Positions 1-8,634 of a stretch of 64,000 nt of DNA are shown piece after piece (the stretch's first letter is position 1; every line of letters begins with the position of its first letter). Source of the stretch: Streptomyces sp. NBC_00287 (GTDB lineage: Bacteria > Actinomycetota > Actinomycetes > Streptomycetales > Streptomycetaceae); the NCBI RefSeq assembly GCF_036173105.1, contig NZ_CP108053.1, forward strand, positions 2,232,001 to 2,296,000, in the 5' to 3' direction. The notes beneath the pieces are model-generated. The model searched no databases, was not told where the DNA came from, and was given only the letters and a program-made list of their open reading frames with translations. A program made the translations under genes and the position numbers.

Positions 1-1153
1 GCGGCGGCATCTCAAGGCCGCGCCCGTCCCCGCCGATGCCGAGCAGGTCGTCCTCGGTCCGCTGGGGCCGGCGCTGGACGTCATCGAGCGCTATCTGGAG
101 AAGTCGGACCGGGTGGTCGTGCTGGCCTCCGGCGACCCGGGGTTCTTCGGGATCGTGCGGGTGCTGGCCGAGCGGTTCGGGTCCGACGCGCTGGACGTGC
201 GGCCCGGTGTCTCCTCCGTCGCCGCCGCGTTCGCGCGGGCCGGCGTGGCGTGGGACGACGCGGTCGTGGTCAGCGCGCACGGGCGGGAGTTGCGTACGGC
301 CGTCAATGTGTGCCGGGCGCGGCCGAAGGTCGCGGTGCTGACGGGCCCCGGGTCCGGGCCTGCCGAACTGGGGGCCGCCCTCAGATGCGACGCACGGGTC
401 CTGCTCGTCGCCTGCGCGCTCGGCACCGCCGAGGAGCGGGTCGAGCGGGTCACGCCCGCCGAGGCCGCGGCCCGCGATTGGGGTACGGCGGTGAGTGTCG
501 TCCTGTGCCTGGACGAGACGCGGCTGCTGGGGCCGGTGCGTACGGTCGCCGGGCCGCCCGTCGGGCCCGCCGGATGGGCGCTGGACGAGGCGGAGTTCAC
601 GCACCGGGACTCGATGATCACCAAGTTCGAGGTGCGGGCCCTGGCGCTGGCCAGGCTCGGGCCCCGGCTCGGTGACATGGTCTGGGACGTCGGCGCGGGC
701 TCGGGTTCGGTGGCCGTGGAGTGCGCACGGCTCGGCGCCGCCGTCACCGCGGTCGAGAAGACCCGGGACGGAATCGAGCGGATCCGCGCCAACGCCGCCG
801 CACACGGGGTCGACGTACGGGCCGTGCACGGGGCGGCGCCCACGGTGCTGTCCGATCTCGACGATCCCGATGCCGTGTTCATCGGGGGCGGGGGGCAGGA
901 GCTGCCCACCATCGTGACCGCGTGTGCGCGGCGGGCCCGGCGGACCGTGGTCGTCGCCATGGCGGCGCTCGACCGAGTGCCGGCGGCCCGGGCGGCGCTC
1001 GTGGGCGCCGGGTTCGACTGCGACGGGGTGCTGCTGCAGTCCTCGCGGCTCACGCCGCTGCCGGGGGAAGTTTCCCGGCTGGCGGCGACCAATCCTGTTT
1101 TTCTGCTGTGGGGCGTGCGGCCCCCGGCTTCTGATGAAGGAGTTGCTCAGTGA
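1..1153 (+). CDS. cobL: Precorrin-6Y C5,15-methyltransferase (decarboxylating), 5' truncated
   Basis: Late aerobic/anaerobic corrin-ring methylation: methylates C5 and C15 of precorrin-6Y and decarboxylates the C12 acetate side chain, using SAM, in the cytoplasm. The reading frame is already open at base 2 with no start visible, so 383 residues of a roughly 400-430 residue protein remain. The N-terminal CbiE-type tetrapyrrole methylase half shows VVVLASGDPGFFG and DVRPGVSSVAAAF. The C-terminal CbiT half shows the Rossmann SAM motif DVGAGSGSVAVECARLG and then the acidic loop FIGGGGQEL. The stop overlaps the GTG of the next gene by four bases, so it belongs to the cobalamin operon. Family assignment is firm; the start lies outside the window. 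Confidence 0.93.
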   Translation, partial: RRHLKAAPVPADAEQVVLGPLGPALDVIERYLEKSDRVVVLASGDPGFFGIVRVLAERFGSDALDVRPGVSSVAAAFARAGVAWDDAVVVSAHGRELRTAVNVCRARPKVAVLTGPGSGPAELGAALRCDARVLLVACALGTAEERVERVTPAEAAARDWGTAVSVVLCLDETRLLGPVRTVAGPPVGPAGWALDEAEFTHRDSMITKFEVRALALARLGPRLGDMVWDVGAGSGSVAVECARLGAAVTAVEKTRDGIERIRANAAAHGVDVRAVHGAAPTVLSDLDDPDAVFIGGGGQELPTIVTACARRARRTVVVAMAALDRVPAARAALVGAGFDCDGVLLQSSRLTPLPGEVSRLAATNPVFLLWGVRPPASDEGVAQ

Positions 1154-2814
1154 TCGGCCTGATTTCCGCCACCGCGGCGGGGGCGGCTGCGCGGGACCGG
1201 CTGGCCGCGGCGTGGCCGGACCGTACGCGTGTGTACGAGGGTCCCGTGGCGGACTCCGTACGGGCCGCGTTCGCGGAGTGCGAGCAGCTCGTGTGCTTCC
1301 TGGCCACGGGGGCGGTGGTGCGGCTGGTCGCGCCGCTGCTCGGTGACAAGCGGACCGACCCTGGCGTGGTCTGCGTCGACGAGGGCGGGCGGTTCGCCGT
1401 CTCGCTGGTCGGCGGACATGGCGGCGGCGCCAATGAACTCGCCGTCGAGGTCGCGGAGTTGCTCGACGCGCAGCCCGTGGTGACGACGGCGACCGATGCC
1501 GTCGGGCTGCCCGGTCTCGACACGCTCGGCTTCCCGGTGGAGGGCGATGTCGCCGCGGTCTCCCGGGCCCTGCTGGACGGCGAACCAGTCGCTCTGGAGG
1601 CGGAGTTGGCGTGGCCCCTGCCCGCGCTGAAGGTCGCCGACGAGGGCGCCTACACCGTCCGCCTGACCGACCGGCTCGTCGAGCCCGCCGAGCGCGAGGT
1701 CGTCCTGCGCCCGCCGTCCCTCGTCGTCGGTGTCGGCGCCTCGAAGGGGGCGCCGGTGGAGGAGATCCTGGAGCTGATCCACAGCTCGCTGGAAGGGCTG
1801 TCGGTCCATTCGGTGGCCCAACTCACCACCGTGGACGCCAAGTCCGAGGAGCCCGGCATCGTCGAGGCCGCCGAACGGCTGGGAGTGCCGCTGGTGACGT
1901 ACTCCGCCGAAAGGCTCGCGGCCGTCGAGGTCCCCAACCCCTCCGCGGCTCCCCTCGCCGCGGTGGGCACCCCCTCCGTCGCCGAGGCCTCGGCGCTCAG
2001 GGAGGGCGGTGAACTCCTCGTCCCCAAGCGGAAGTCGGCCATGGCGACCTGCGCGGTCGTACGACGTCCCGCACGCGGGCGGCTCGCGGTGGTCGGGCTC
2101 GGACCCGGCGCCCGGGACCTGCTCACCCCGCGTGCGAAGGCCGAGCTCCGGCGCGCTTCCGTGCTCGTCGGGCTCGATCAGTACGTCGACCAGATCCGCG
2201 ATCTGCTCCGGCCCGGCACCCGGGTGCTGGAGTCGGGGCTCGGGGCCGAGGAGGAGCGGGCGCGGACGGCCGTGGCCGAGGCCCGCAAGGGGCACGCCGT
2301 CGCTCTGATCGGCAGCGGGGACGCTGGGGTGTACGCCATGGCCTCCCCGGCGCTGGCGGAGGCGAGCGACGACATCGAGGTGGTCGGCGTACCCGGGGTC
2401 ACCGCCGCGCTCGCGGCCGGGGCGATCCTCGGCGCACCGCTCGGCCATGACCACGTCTCGATCAGCCTGTCCGATCTGCACACCCCGTGGGAGATCATCG
2501 AGCGGCGGGTGCGGGCGGCGGCCGAGGCGGACATCGTGGTCACCTTCTACAACCCCCGCTCCCGGGGCCGCGACTGGCAGCTCCCCAAGGCGCTGGCGAT
2601 CCTCGCCGGGCACCGGGAGCCGACGACACCCGTCGGCGTCGTACGCAACGCCTCGCGGCCCGACGAGGCCGCCCGGGTGACGACACTCGGGCAACTGGAC
2701 CCGGCGACGGTCGACATGATGACGGTGGTGACCGTGGGCAACACGGCGACCCGGAACATCGCGGGGCGCATGGTGACGCCGCGCGGGTACCGCTGGCAGG
2801 AAGGCCCGAAGTGA
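1150..2814 (+). CDS. cobJ: CbiG-CobJ fusion: cobalt-precorrin-5A hydrolase / precorrin-3B C17-methyltransferase
   Basis: 554 residues, two fused enzymes of corrin ring contraction. Residues 1 to about 300 are CbiG-like (start MIGLISATAAGAAARDRLAA, core GGHGGGANELAVEVAE, then the C-terminal CbiG module VVGVGASKGAPVEEILELI), the domain that opens the delta-lactone and releases acetaldehyde in the anaerobic route. Residues from about 312 are the SAM-dependent C17 methyltransferase (LAVVGLGPGARDLLTPRAKA, GSGDAGVYAMASPA, VTFYNPRSRGRDWQLPKAL). GTG start at 1150 overlaps the cobL stop; the stop overlaps the cobH start. Such fusions are common in actinobacteria. Which half-reaction the CbiG part contributes in an aerobe is unresolved. 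Confidence 0.92.
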   Translation: MIGLISATAAGAAARDRLAAAWPDRTRVYEGPVADSVRAAFAECEQLVCFLATGAVVRLVAPLLGDKRTDPGVVCVDEGGRFAVSLVGGHGGGANELAVEVAELLDAQPVVTTATDAVGLPGLDTLGFPVEGDVAAVSRALLDGEPVALEAELAWPLPALKVADEGAYTVRLTDRLVEPAEREVVLRPPSLVVGVGASKGAPVEEILELIHSSLEGLSVHSVAQLTTVDAKSEEPGIVEAAERLGVPLVTYSAERLAAVEVPNPSAAPLAAVGTPSVAEASALREGGELLVPKRKSAMATCAVVRRPARGRLAVVGLGPGARDLLTPRAKAELRRASVLVGLDQYVDQIRDLLRPGTRVLESGLGAEEERARTAVAEARKGHAVALIGSGDAGVYAMASPALAEASDDIEVVGVPGVTAALAAGAILGAPLGHDHVSISLSDLHTPWEIIERRVRAAAEADIVVTFYNPRSRGRDWQLPKALAILAGHREPTTPVGVVRNASRPDEAARVTTLGQLDPATVDMMTVVTVGNTATRNIAGRMVTPRGYRWQEGPK

Positions 2815-3401
2815 ATCGCGTGGTCCACCCGATCGAGGAGGAGTCCTACCGGCGGCTGCGCGCCCGTCTGGACACCTCGCACTTCCCGCCGCTGACCCGG
2901 GCGGTCGTGGAGCGGGTCATCCATTCCGCGGCCGATCTGGAGTACGCGGACGATCTCGTCATGGCCGAGGCCGACTTGGAGAAGGCGCACGCCGCCCTGC
3001 ACGCCGGCGCCCCCGTCGTCGTGGACGTCGAGATGGTGGCGGCCGGGATCACCCGCCGGGAGACCGTCTGCCGGCTCAGGGACGCCGTGGCCGGTCCCGG
3101 TCTGACGCGCTCGGCGCATGCCATCCGGCTCGCGTACGAGCAGGTCGGGCCCGGCGCCCTCTGGGTGATCGGGAACGCGCCGACCGCGCTGGAGGAGCTG
3201 CTGACCCTGGATGCCTCCCCCGTACTCGTCATCGGGCTGCCCGTCGGTTTCGTCGGCGCGGTCGAGTCCAAGGCCGCGTTGCGCGAGAGCGGGCTGCCCG
3301 CTGTCAGCAACGTGTCCGAGAAGGGCGGTTCCGCGGTCGCCTCGGCGGCGCTCAACGCCCTGCTGTACCACCCCACTTCCCACCCTCAGGAGAAATCGTG
3401 A
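2811..3401 (+). CDS. cobH: Precorrin-8X methylmutase
   Basis: 196 residues; shifts the methyl group from C11 to C12 of precorrin-8X to form hydrogenobyrinic acid. The frame stays open upstream inside cobJ, but the GTG at 2811 (MNRVVHPIEEESYRRLRARL) overlaps the cobJ stop by four bases and gives the usual CobH/CbiC length. Conserved pieces: VVDVEMVAAGITRR, TRSAHAIRLAY with the histidine expected to act in the 1,5-methyl shift, GNAPTALEELL, and PVGFVGAVESKAAL. Its stop overlaps the start of the next gene. Assignment is secure. Confidence 0.95.
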   Translation: MNRVVHPIEEESYRRLRARLDTSHFPPLTRAVVERVIHSAADLEYADDLVMAEADLEKAHAALHAGAPVVVDVEMVAAGITRRETVCRLRDAVAGPGLTRSAHAIRLAYEQVGPGALWVIGNAPTALEELLTLDASPVLVIGLPVGFVGAVESKAALRESGLPAVSNVSEKGGSAVASAALNALLYHPTSHPQEKS

Positions 3402-4318
3402 CCACCCCGCCGCCCGCCCTGCTCATCGCCGGTCATGGCACCCGGGACGATGCCGGAGCCGAGGCGTTCCGCGACTTCGTACGGGAGTTGGGGCGCCGCC
3501 ACCCCGAACTGCCCGTCGCGGGCGGCTTCATCGAGCTGTCCCCGCCGCCGCTCGGCGAGGCCGTCACCGAGCTGGTCGAGCGGGGGGTACGCCGGTTCGT
3601 CGCGGTGCCGCTGATGCTGGTGTCCGCCGGACATGCCAAGGGCGACATCCCGGCGGCGCTGACCCGCGAGAAGGAGCGCCACCCCGGGATCTCCTACACA
3701 TACGGCCGCCCGCTGGGCCCGCACCCCGCGCTGCTGAACGTGCTGGAGCGGCGGCTGGACGAGGCCCTGGGCGGGCGCGATCCGCAGGAGCGCAGGGACG
3801 TCACCGTGTTGCTGGTGGGGCGCGGGTCGACGGACCCGGACGCCAACGCCGAGGTGCACAAGGCGGCCCGGCTGCTGTGGGAGGGGCGCGGATACGCGGG
3901 CGTGGAGACGGCGTTCGTGTCGCTGGCGGCGCCGGATGTGCCGAGCGGGCTCGACCGGTGCGTGCAGTTGGGGGCGCGCAGGATCGTCGTCCTCCCCTAC
4001 TTCCTCTTCACCGGCATCCTTCCGGACCGGGTACGGCACCAGACGGAGGGCTGGGCGGCCGCGCACCCGGAGGTCGAGGTGCGCTCGGCGGACGTCATCG
4101 GCCCGGAGCCGGAGCTGCTGGATCTGGTGATGGAGCGGTACGAGGAGGCGATCAAGGGCGATCTGCGGATGAACTGCGACTCCTGTGTGTACCGGATCGC
4201 GCTGCCGGGGTTCGAGGACAAGGTCGGCCTGCCGCAGCAGCCGCACTTCCACCCCGACGACGACGGCCACCATCACCACCACGGACACCACCACGGGGCG
4301 CACTCCCATGCGCACTGA
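3398..4318 (+). CDS. cbiX: CbiX-type sirohydrochlorin cobaltochelatase with His-rich tail
   Basis: 306 residues. The first CbiX domain (residues about 7-120) has the metal-ligand histidine in LIAGHGTRDDAG (H13); a second copy covers about 140-235 (LLVGRGSTDPDANAEV). Near the C terminus RMNCDSCVYR carries an MxCxxC motif, known in long-form Bacillus megaterium CbiX to bind an iron-sulfur cluster, and the protein ends in about 20 residues dominated by His (GHHHHHGHHHGAHSHAH). Function inferred: inserts cobalt (or iron) into sirohydrochlorin, or stores/delivers metal. GTG start overlaps the cobH stop; the next gene starts ten bases before this one ends. It could equally be annotated as a ferrochelatase of siroheme synthesis; the operon argues for cobalt. 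Confidence 0.88.
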   Translation: MTTPPPALLIAGHGTRDDAGAEAFRDFVRELGRRHPELPVAGGFIELSPPPLGEAVTELVERGVRRFVAVPLMLVSAGHAKGDIPAALTREKERHPGISYTYGRPLGPHPALLNVLERRLDEALGGRDPQERRDVTVLLVGRGSTDPDANAEVHKAARLLWEGRGYAGVETAFVSLAAPDVPSGLDRCVQLGARRIVVLPYFLFTGILPDRVRHQTEGWAAAHPEVEVRSADVIGPEPELLDLVMERYEEAIKGDLRMNCDSCVYRIALPGFEDKVGLPQQPHFHPDDDGHHHHHGHHHGAHSHAH

Positions 4319-5387
4319 GGACATGCGCACCGGGGGCAGCCACGACCTGCGTCACCACGGGGACGCGGAGGTCCGTGACGACGGCTCGGCGCTGGTCGAC
4401 CTGGCGGTGAACGTCCGCGCGGACACCCCGCCGCTCTGGCTGCGGGACCGTATCGCCGACTCGCTCGTCTCTCTCGCTGCCTACCCGGACGGGCGGGCCG
4501 CGCGGGCGGCGGTGGCAGCGCGGCACGGGCTGCCGGTGGAGCGGGTGCTGCTGACGGCGGGCGCCGCGGAGGCGTTCGTGCTGCTGGCGCGCGCTCTGAA
4601 GGTGCGTCGGCCCGTGGTCGTGCACCCGCAGTTCACCGAGCCGGAGGCCGCGCTGCGGGACGCCGGGCACACGGTGGACCGGGTACTGCTGCGCGAGGAG
4701 GACGGCTTCCGGCTCGATGCGGCGGCCGTCCCCGAGGAGGCGGACCTGGTCGTCATCGGCAACCCGACGAACCCGACCTCGGTCCTGCACCCGGCGGACT
4801 CGATCGCCGAACTCGCCCGCCCCGGGCGGACGTTGGTGGTGGACGAGGCGTTCATGGACGCGGTCCCGGGCGAGCGCGAGGCCCTGGCGGGCCGCACGGA
4901 CGTACCGGGCCTGGTCGTCCTGCGCAGCCTGACCAAGACCTGGGGCCTGGCCGGGCTGCGCATCGGCTATGTCCTCGCCGCCCCGGAGACGATCGCGGAA
5001 CTGGAGCGGGCCCAGCCGCTGTGGCCGGTGTCCACCCCGGCGCTGACCGCGGCGGAAGCGTGCGTGGAGCCGCGCGCACTGGCCGAGGCGGCCCACGCGG
5101 CCCACCGCATCGCCGCCGACCGGGCCCATCTCGTCGCGGGCCTGCGGGAGTTCACCCCCGAGGGCCTCCGGGTGGTGGAACCGGCGGAGGGCCCCTTCGT
5201 CCTCGTACGACTGCCGAGGGCGGCGGCCGTACGAGGGCATCTGCGGGACCTGGGGTTCGCGGTGCGCCGGGGGGACACCTTCCCCGGCCTGGACGAGGAG
5301 TGGCTGCGTCTTGCGGTGCGGGACCGGGTGACGGTCAACTCCTTCCTCCAGGCGCTGGACCGGGCGTTGGCCCTGGCACACCGGTGA
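4308..5387 (+). CDS. cobC: CobC-like threonine-phosphate decarboxylase / class I-II aminotransferase
   Basis: 359 residues, PLP-dependent fold type I enzyme of the histidinol-phosphate aminotransferase-like family. In cobalamin operons this family (Rv2231c type) supplies the aminopropanol arm by decarboxylating L-threonine O-phosphate. Visible: VVIGNPTNPTS, VVDEAFMDAVPGE, and the PLP lysine in SLTKTWGLAGLRIGY. ATG 4308 lies inside the end of the cbiX-like gene; ATG 4323 five codons later is an alternative start. It is the last gene of the + strand cob run and converges on the next gene with only eight bases between stops, with no obvious terminator. A generic aminotransferase role cannot be excluded. 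Confidence 0.85.
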   Translation: MRTEDMRTGGSHDLRHHGDAEVRDDGSALVDLAVNVRADTPPLWLRDRIADSLVSLAAYPDGRAARAAVAARHGLPVERVLLTAGAAEAFVLLARALKVRRPVVVHPQFTEPEAALRDAGHTVDRVLLREEDGFRLDAAAVPEEADLVVIGNPTNPTSVLHPADSIAELARPGRTLVVDEAFMDAVPGEREALAGRTDVPGLVVLRSLTKTWGLAGLRIGYVLAAPETIAELERAQPLWPVSTPALTAAEACVEPRALAEAAHAAHRIAADRAHLVAGLREFTPEGLRVVEPAEGPFVLVRLPRAAAVRGHLRDLGFAVRRGDTFPGLDEEWLRLAVRDRVTVNSFLQALDRALALAHR

Positions 5388-5395
5388 GCTGAGCG

Positions 5396-7483
5396 TCAGC
5401 CCGCCAGCTCCGCCGCGGTGGTCCGCACGGACTGGACCACGGAGGGCAGCACGTTGCGCGCGTCGAGGGTGTCGGCCAGGTCGGTGGTCAGCCGGACCGC
5501 CTCCTGGGTGCTGCCCTCGCCGCCCGCGGCCAGGGCGACGGCCACCTGTTCGACCTGCTGGGTCAGACCGATGTGGCCGAGGGTGTCGGCCGCGGCGCCG
5601 GGGTCGCCGTACGCCTTCTCGATCAGCGGCAGGGCCCGTTCCGGGTCGGGTACGACGGCCCTGAACTCTCGGTTGGCCGGCTGGTCGGGGTCCTCGACGA
5701 GGATCCGGCCCGGCACGGTCGCCGTACGGCTGAGGGCCGCAGCGGCGTGTACGGCCAGCGCGCTGTCGGGGAGCCGTTCCATGGCCTCGCGCAGGACGTC
5801 GTTGGCGCGGTCGAGGGCGGGTGTGCGGCCGCGGCTGCCGCCGAGGGCGAGCACCCGGCCGACCTCGTCGGTGTAGACGTCCGGGGCCAGCAGCTCCTCC
5901 TCGCGGCTCCTGGGCGGCCGGACGTCGATGCTGAGCGGCCCGGAGAGGATCTCGCCGCCGGGGCCGGTGTTCAGCATCGCGTGGATCCGGTAGCGCCCGG
6001 GTTCGGCGAGGTCGAAGCCGTTGAGCCCGGCGCTGAGGAACAGGGGCGCGTAGAGCGCTTCGCCGGGCTTGAGGACGTACGGGTCGTCCAGGTAGCAGTG
6101 GCGGGCGTACGGCACCCACTGGCGGGCCTCGCGGCCGTCGGCCGAGATGATCACGGTCAGGCGGTCGCCGAGCAGGGCGTTGCGGTCCACCACGATCGGC
6201 ACGAACGAGGTGTTCTTCAGCTTCACCTCGGCGACCACGGGTTCCAGGGCCTCGAAGCGGGCGGCGGGCCTGCTGACCCGTACGGTGAGCTCCAGGGCGT
6301 TCGGCGTGGCCTGCCGGATCTGTTCGAAGGCGTGCTCGTCGAACCACGGGGCGGCGCCCTGCTTGACCACGCGTTCCGGGGCGTGGCGCAGGAAGAGGAG
6401 TTCGTTCTCGCTGAAGCCGTACCGGAAGTCGGCGAAGAACGCGGTCTCGCCGCCGGGGTAGCGGAACGGGTAGTTCATGTAGCTGAGGGCGAGGGGCTCG
6501 TCCGTCAGCGGGACCCACCGGGTGTGCTCGTCCTTGTCCCAGGAGTGGGCGAGGTTGAAGGTGTGCCCGATCTCGTGCACGGCCGTCCAGAACCGCAGCC
6601 GCTGCACGGCCTGGTCCGAGTGCGGGTCGCCCGGGCGCGGGACGGAGATGAAGGAGTTGCTGAAGACGGCGCAGCCCTGGCGCTGGGCGGTGCCGATGTC
6701 GTCGAACATGATCCCGCCGAGCCCGCTGCCCCGGATGTGCTGACCGGCGAACAGCGTCCACACCTGCCACTGCGGGGCGTCGGCCCACTTGGACCAGTGC
6801 ACCTGCATGGCGTCGTGCATCTCGATGTCGGTCCAGAGGCCGTCGGTGCCCGCCTTGATGACCGGGACCACGTCGTCGCCGCCGGTCTTGGTGACGGCGA
6901 TGCCGAGGCGGGTGAAGGCGTCCTGGATGGTCAGGTGGGTGTCCGGCAGATCGGCCGGGCGGTTGGGGTGCGCGTGCAGCTGGTAGTCGGTGACCGCGGT
7001 GGCGTCGCTGGCGCAGTCGTACTCGATGCCCACCTCGCGGAAGGCGGCCCGCCGGAAGACGAAGGTGCGGGTCACGGCCGCCGGTCCGCCGGTGAACGTC
7101 ACGCGTGCCCTGCGCTCCCCGCCGAACGGGAAGCCGCCGAACAGCTTCACCAGTACGTCCGTGTGCGGGACGAGGGACGCCTTCCCGTCGCGGTAGAAGA
7201 TCTCTCCCGTGTACCCCTGTTGTACGTCGTCCCAGGCCACCCTGGCGATCCAGGTCACCCTGCCGCCGAAGAGCTGGGTCCTGGTGCCGCTGACGGTCAT
7301 GGTGGGCATCAAGCCGTCCACGTCGACGCGGAGTTCCTCGAGCACGAGCGGGCTTGCGCCCCCCGTGGCCGGGACGGTGGGGCGGGGCAGCTCCCGTCCG
7401 TAGACGCCGCTGCGGCGCGGGAACGGGACGGCATGCTCCCGCGTGCCCTCGATGTTCGTGTCCTCGATGTCGTCGATGGTCAT
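5396..7483 (-). CDS. Orphan metzincin-like HExxH protein of unknown function
   Basis: 695 residues from the ATG at 7483, preceded by a strong GGGGAGGA ribosome site; the frame is open 20 codons further but without a better start. No signal peptide or membrane segment, so it looks cytoplasmic. Residues 303-313 read HEIGHTFNLAH, an HExxHxxNxxH zinc site in which Asn replaces the usual metzincin Gly. It is followed by Ig-like beta segments around residues 390-560 (EVKLKNTSFVPIVVDRN; GRYRIHAMLNTGPGGEI) and an Ala-rich helical C terminus that could be TPR-like. I do not recognise a characterised homologue. Zn peptidase activity is inference from the motif. Neighbours (cobalamin, LAETGG protein) give no clue. 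Confidence 0.75.
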   Translation of the reverse strand: MTIDDIEDTNIEGTREHAVPFPRRSGVYGRELPRPTVPATGGASPLVLEELRVDVDGLMPTMTVSGTRTQLFGGRVTWIARVAWDDVQQGYTGEIFYRDGKASLVPHTDVLVKLFGGFPFGGERRARVTFTGGPAAVTRTFVFRRAAFREVGIEYDCASDATAVTDYQLHAHPNRPADLPDTHLTIQDAFTRLGIAVTKTGGDDVVPVIKAGTDGLWTDIEMHDAMQVHWSKWADAPQWQVWTLFAGQHIRGSGLGGIMFDDIGTAQRQGCAVFSNSFISVPRPGDPHSDQAVQRLRFWTAVHEIGHTFNLAHSWDKDEHTRWVPLTDEPLALSYMNYPFRYPGGETAFFADFRYGFSENELLFLRHAPERVVKQGAAPWFDEHAFEQIRQATPNALELTVRVSRPAARFEALEPVVAEVKLKNTSFVPIVVDRNALLGDRLTVIISADGREARQWVPYARHCYLDDPYVLKPGEALYAPLFLSAGLNGFDLAEPGRYRIHAMLNTGPGGEILSGPLSIDVRPPRSREEELLAPDVYTDEVGRVLALGGSRGRTPALDRANDVLREAMERLPDSALAVHAAAALSRTATVPGRILVEDPDQPANREFRAVVPDPERALPLIEKAYGDPGAAADTLGHIGLTQQVEQVAVALAAGGEGSTQEAVRLTTDLADTLDARNVLPSVVQSVRTTAAELAG

Positions 7484-7504
7484 GTGGTCCTCCCCCGAGG
7501 ATGT

Positions 7505-7531
7505 GGACTCCGGGCCCTGGGCCCGGAGTCC
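7505..7531. terminator. Strong hairpin between the LAETGG gene and the HExxH gene
   Basis: A perfect 13-base inverted repeat around a single central base (GGACTCCGGGCCC and its complement). It lies 22-48 bases upstream of the HExxH gene start and about 60-90 bases past the stop of the upstream LAETGG gene. There is no U tract on either side, as is common for Streptomyces terminators. A second short repeat (GGGTGG/CCACCC) follows at about 7533-7545. It probably ends the LAETGG transcript, but could instead act on the 5' leader of the HExxH gene. Confidence 0.6.
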
Positions 7532-7593
7532 TGGGTGGCCCACCCTCCTGCTGGGTCAACTGCCCGTCAATGCGCGGAAAGGACCGTTTCCTC

Positions 7594-8481
7594 TCAGCCC
7601 TTGCCGCGCCGGGCCAGCGCCATCGCTCCCCCGCCCGCGGCGAGCAGGACGACCGCGCCGCCCGCGAGGTACGGGGTCATCGAGTTGCCGCCGGTCTCGG
7701 CGAGGCCCGCCTCGTCGACGGGGCCGCCCTGGGGTTCCACCTCGGGTTCCTCGCTCTGGACCGTGGGTGCTTCGCAGGTGGCCTTCGCCAGCGTGACCGT
7801 GCCGGTCACCTCGGCCACGTTCAGCTTCAACGGGTTGACGGACACCGTGAGTTCGAGGCCGGTGGCGGCCGCCGTGCTCGATGTGGTCTGCGTCTTGGAC
7901 AGGTCCAGGCGGACCTCGCCGACGCCGGGCACCTGGACGTCGGTCGTGCCACCCGTCGTCACCGTGACCTTCTTGCCGAGGACCGTCACCGCTCCGAGCA
8001 GATTGGAGGTGGCGGTCGGGGTCTTCCCGGCCTCGCAGCTCGCCTTCGAGGTGACGCCCTCCAGTTCGATCAGGGACAGCAGGGGCAGGCCGGGGACATG
8101 GAGCTTGGCGTGGGCGAGGTTGGTGGAGCCCTCGGCCTTCGTGTCGGTCACCGTCGCCTTCGCCGAAGCCACCTCCGCGCCCAGGACGTTGAACGGCTGT
8201 CCGCCGTCCACGCCGTCCAACTGGGCGGTGAGCGCGGTCCTCTCGGCGCTCTGCGGCGCCTGGACCTCGTTGAGGGAGACCGCGAGCGGGACGTTCACGG
8301 TCTTGTTGAGCAGGGACACATCGAGCCCGGTGCGCAGGACCACGGCGCTCGCGCGGCCCTGGTCGTCGGTGGCGTGCGCGGAACCCGCGCCGGCCAGTGC
8401 CGCTGGTCCGGCGGCGAGGGCCGTGGCCGTCGCGACGGTGGCGAAACGGCGTGCGGGCATGCGGAAGTTGTTGCCGTTCAA
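7594..8481 (-). CDS. Secreted LAETGG sortase-anchored protein (SCO1860-like)
   Basis: 295 residues from TTG 8481 (reading MNGNNFRMPARRFATV); the in-frame ATG at 8460 has no ribosome site, so the TTG is preferred with moderate confidence. N-terminal signal peptide with cleavage expected after AGAGSAHA. Mid-region is two similar beta-rich halves with Cys near KASCEAGKT and KATCEAPTV that probably pair. C terminus has an acidic linker, the sorting signal LAETGG at about residue 260, a hydrophobic span and RRGKG. LAxTG signals are used by class E sortases of Streptomyces. Function on the wall is unknown; the family resembles what is annotated as SCO1860 family LAETGG-anchored protein. Confidence 0.85.
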   Translation of the reverse strand: MNGNNFRMPARRFATVATATALAAGPAALAGAGSAHATDDQGRASAVVLRTGLDVSLLNKTVNVPLAVSLNEVQAPQSAERTALTAQLDGVDGGQPFNVLGAEVASAKATVTDTKAEGSTNLAHAKLHVPGLPLLSLIELEGVTSKASCEAGKTPTATSNLLGAVTVLGKKVTVTTGGTTDVQVPGVGEVRLDLSKTQTTSSTAAATGLELTVSVNPLKLNVAEVTGTVTLAKATCEAPTVQSEEPEVEPQGGPVDEAGLAETGGNSMTPYLAGGAVVLLAAGGGAMALARRGKG

Positions 8482-8483
8482 GG

Positions 8484-8496
8484 TGGGGGACCCCCA
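8484..8496. promoter_or_regulatory. Hairpin TGGGGGTCCCCCA just before the LAETGG gene start
   Basis: On the - strand a 13-base palindrome sits three bases before the TTG start of the LAETGG gene, where the ribosome site should be. No separate GGAGG is visible, so the hairpin itself contains the only purine-rich stretch. This would make initiation structure-dependent; whether that matters is inference. Confidence 0.4.
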
Positions 8497-8542
8497 GAGA
8501 GACAGGCTTGGGACCCGGTAAGAATTGCGTGCGCGGAGGTGT

Positions 8543-8560
8543 TCGTCAGCAAGCTGACGA
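8543..8560. promoter_or_regulatory. 18-base inverted repeat upstream of the LAETGG gene
   Basis: TCGTCAGC-AA-GCTGACGA, eight-base arms around two bases, in the 153-base gap between the amidohydrolase stop and the LAETGG gene. With only a two-base centre it suits a dimeric repressor site or a small hairpin that could end the upstream transcript. No T run follows. No regulator can be named. Confidence 0.45.
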
Positions 8561-8634
8561 GGGTTCACTCCAACGTGACCATTCCGTGCACATCTTCGAA
8601 TCCCTGGGCACGCACGTTCTCCACAGTCACCCGG

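Noticed and set aside
1..200. Cobalamin riboswitch for the cob operon
   Set aside because: The operon start is outside the window; the visible sequence is already coding.
4152..7559. Open frame of 1135 codons on the - strand across the cob genes and the HExxH gene
   Set aside because: Arg/Pro/Gly-rich translation, typical antisense and out-of-frame shadow in high-GC DNA; the real genes in this stretch have clear family motifs.
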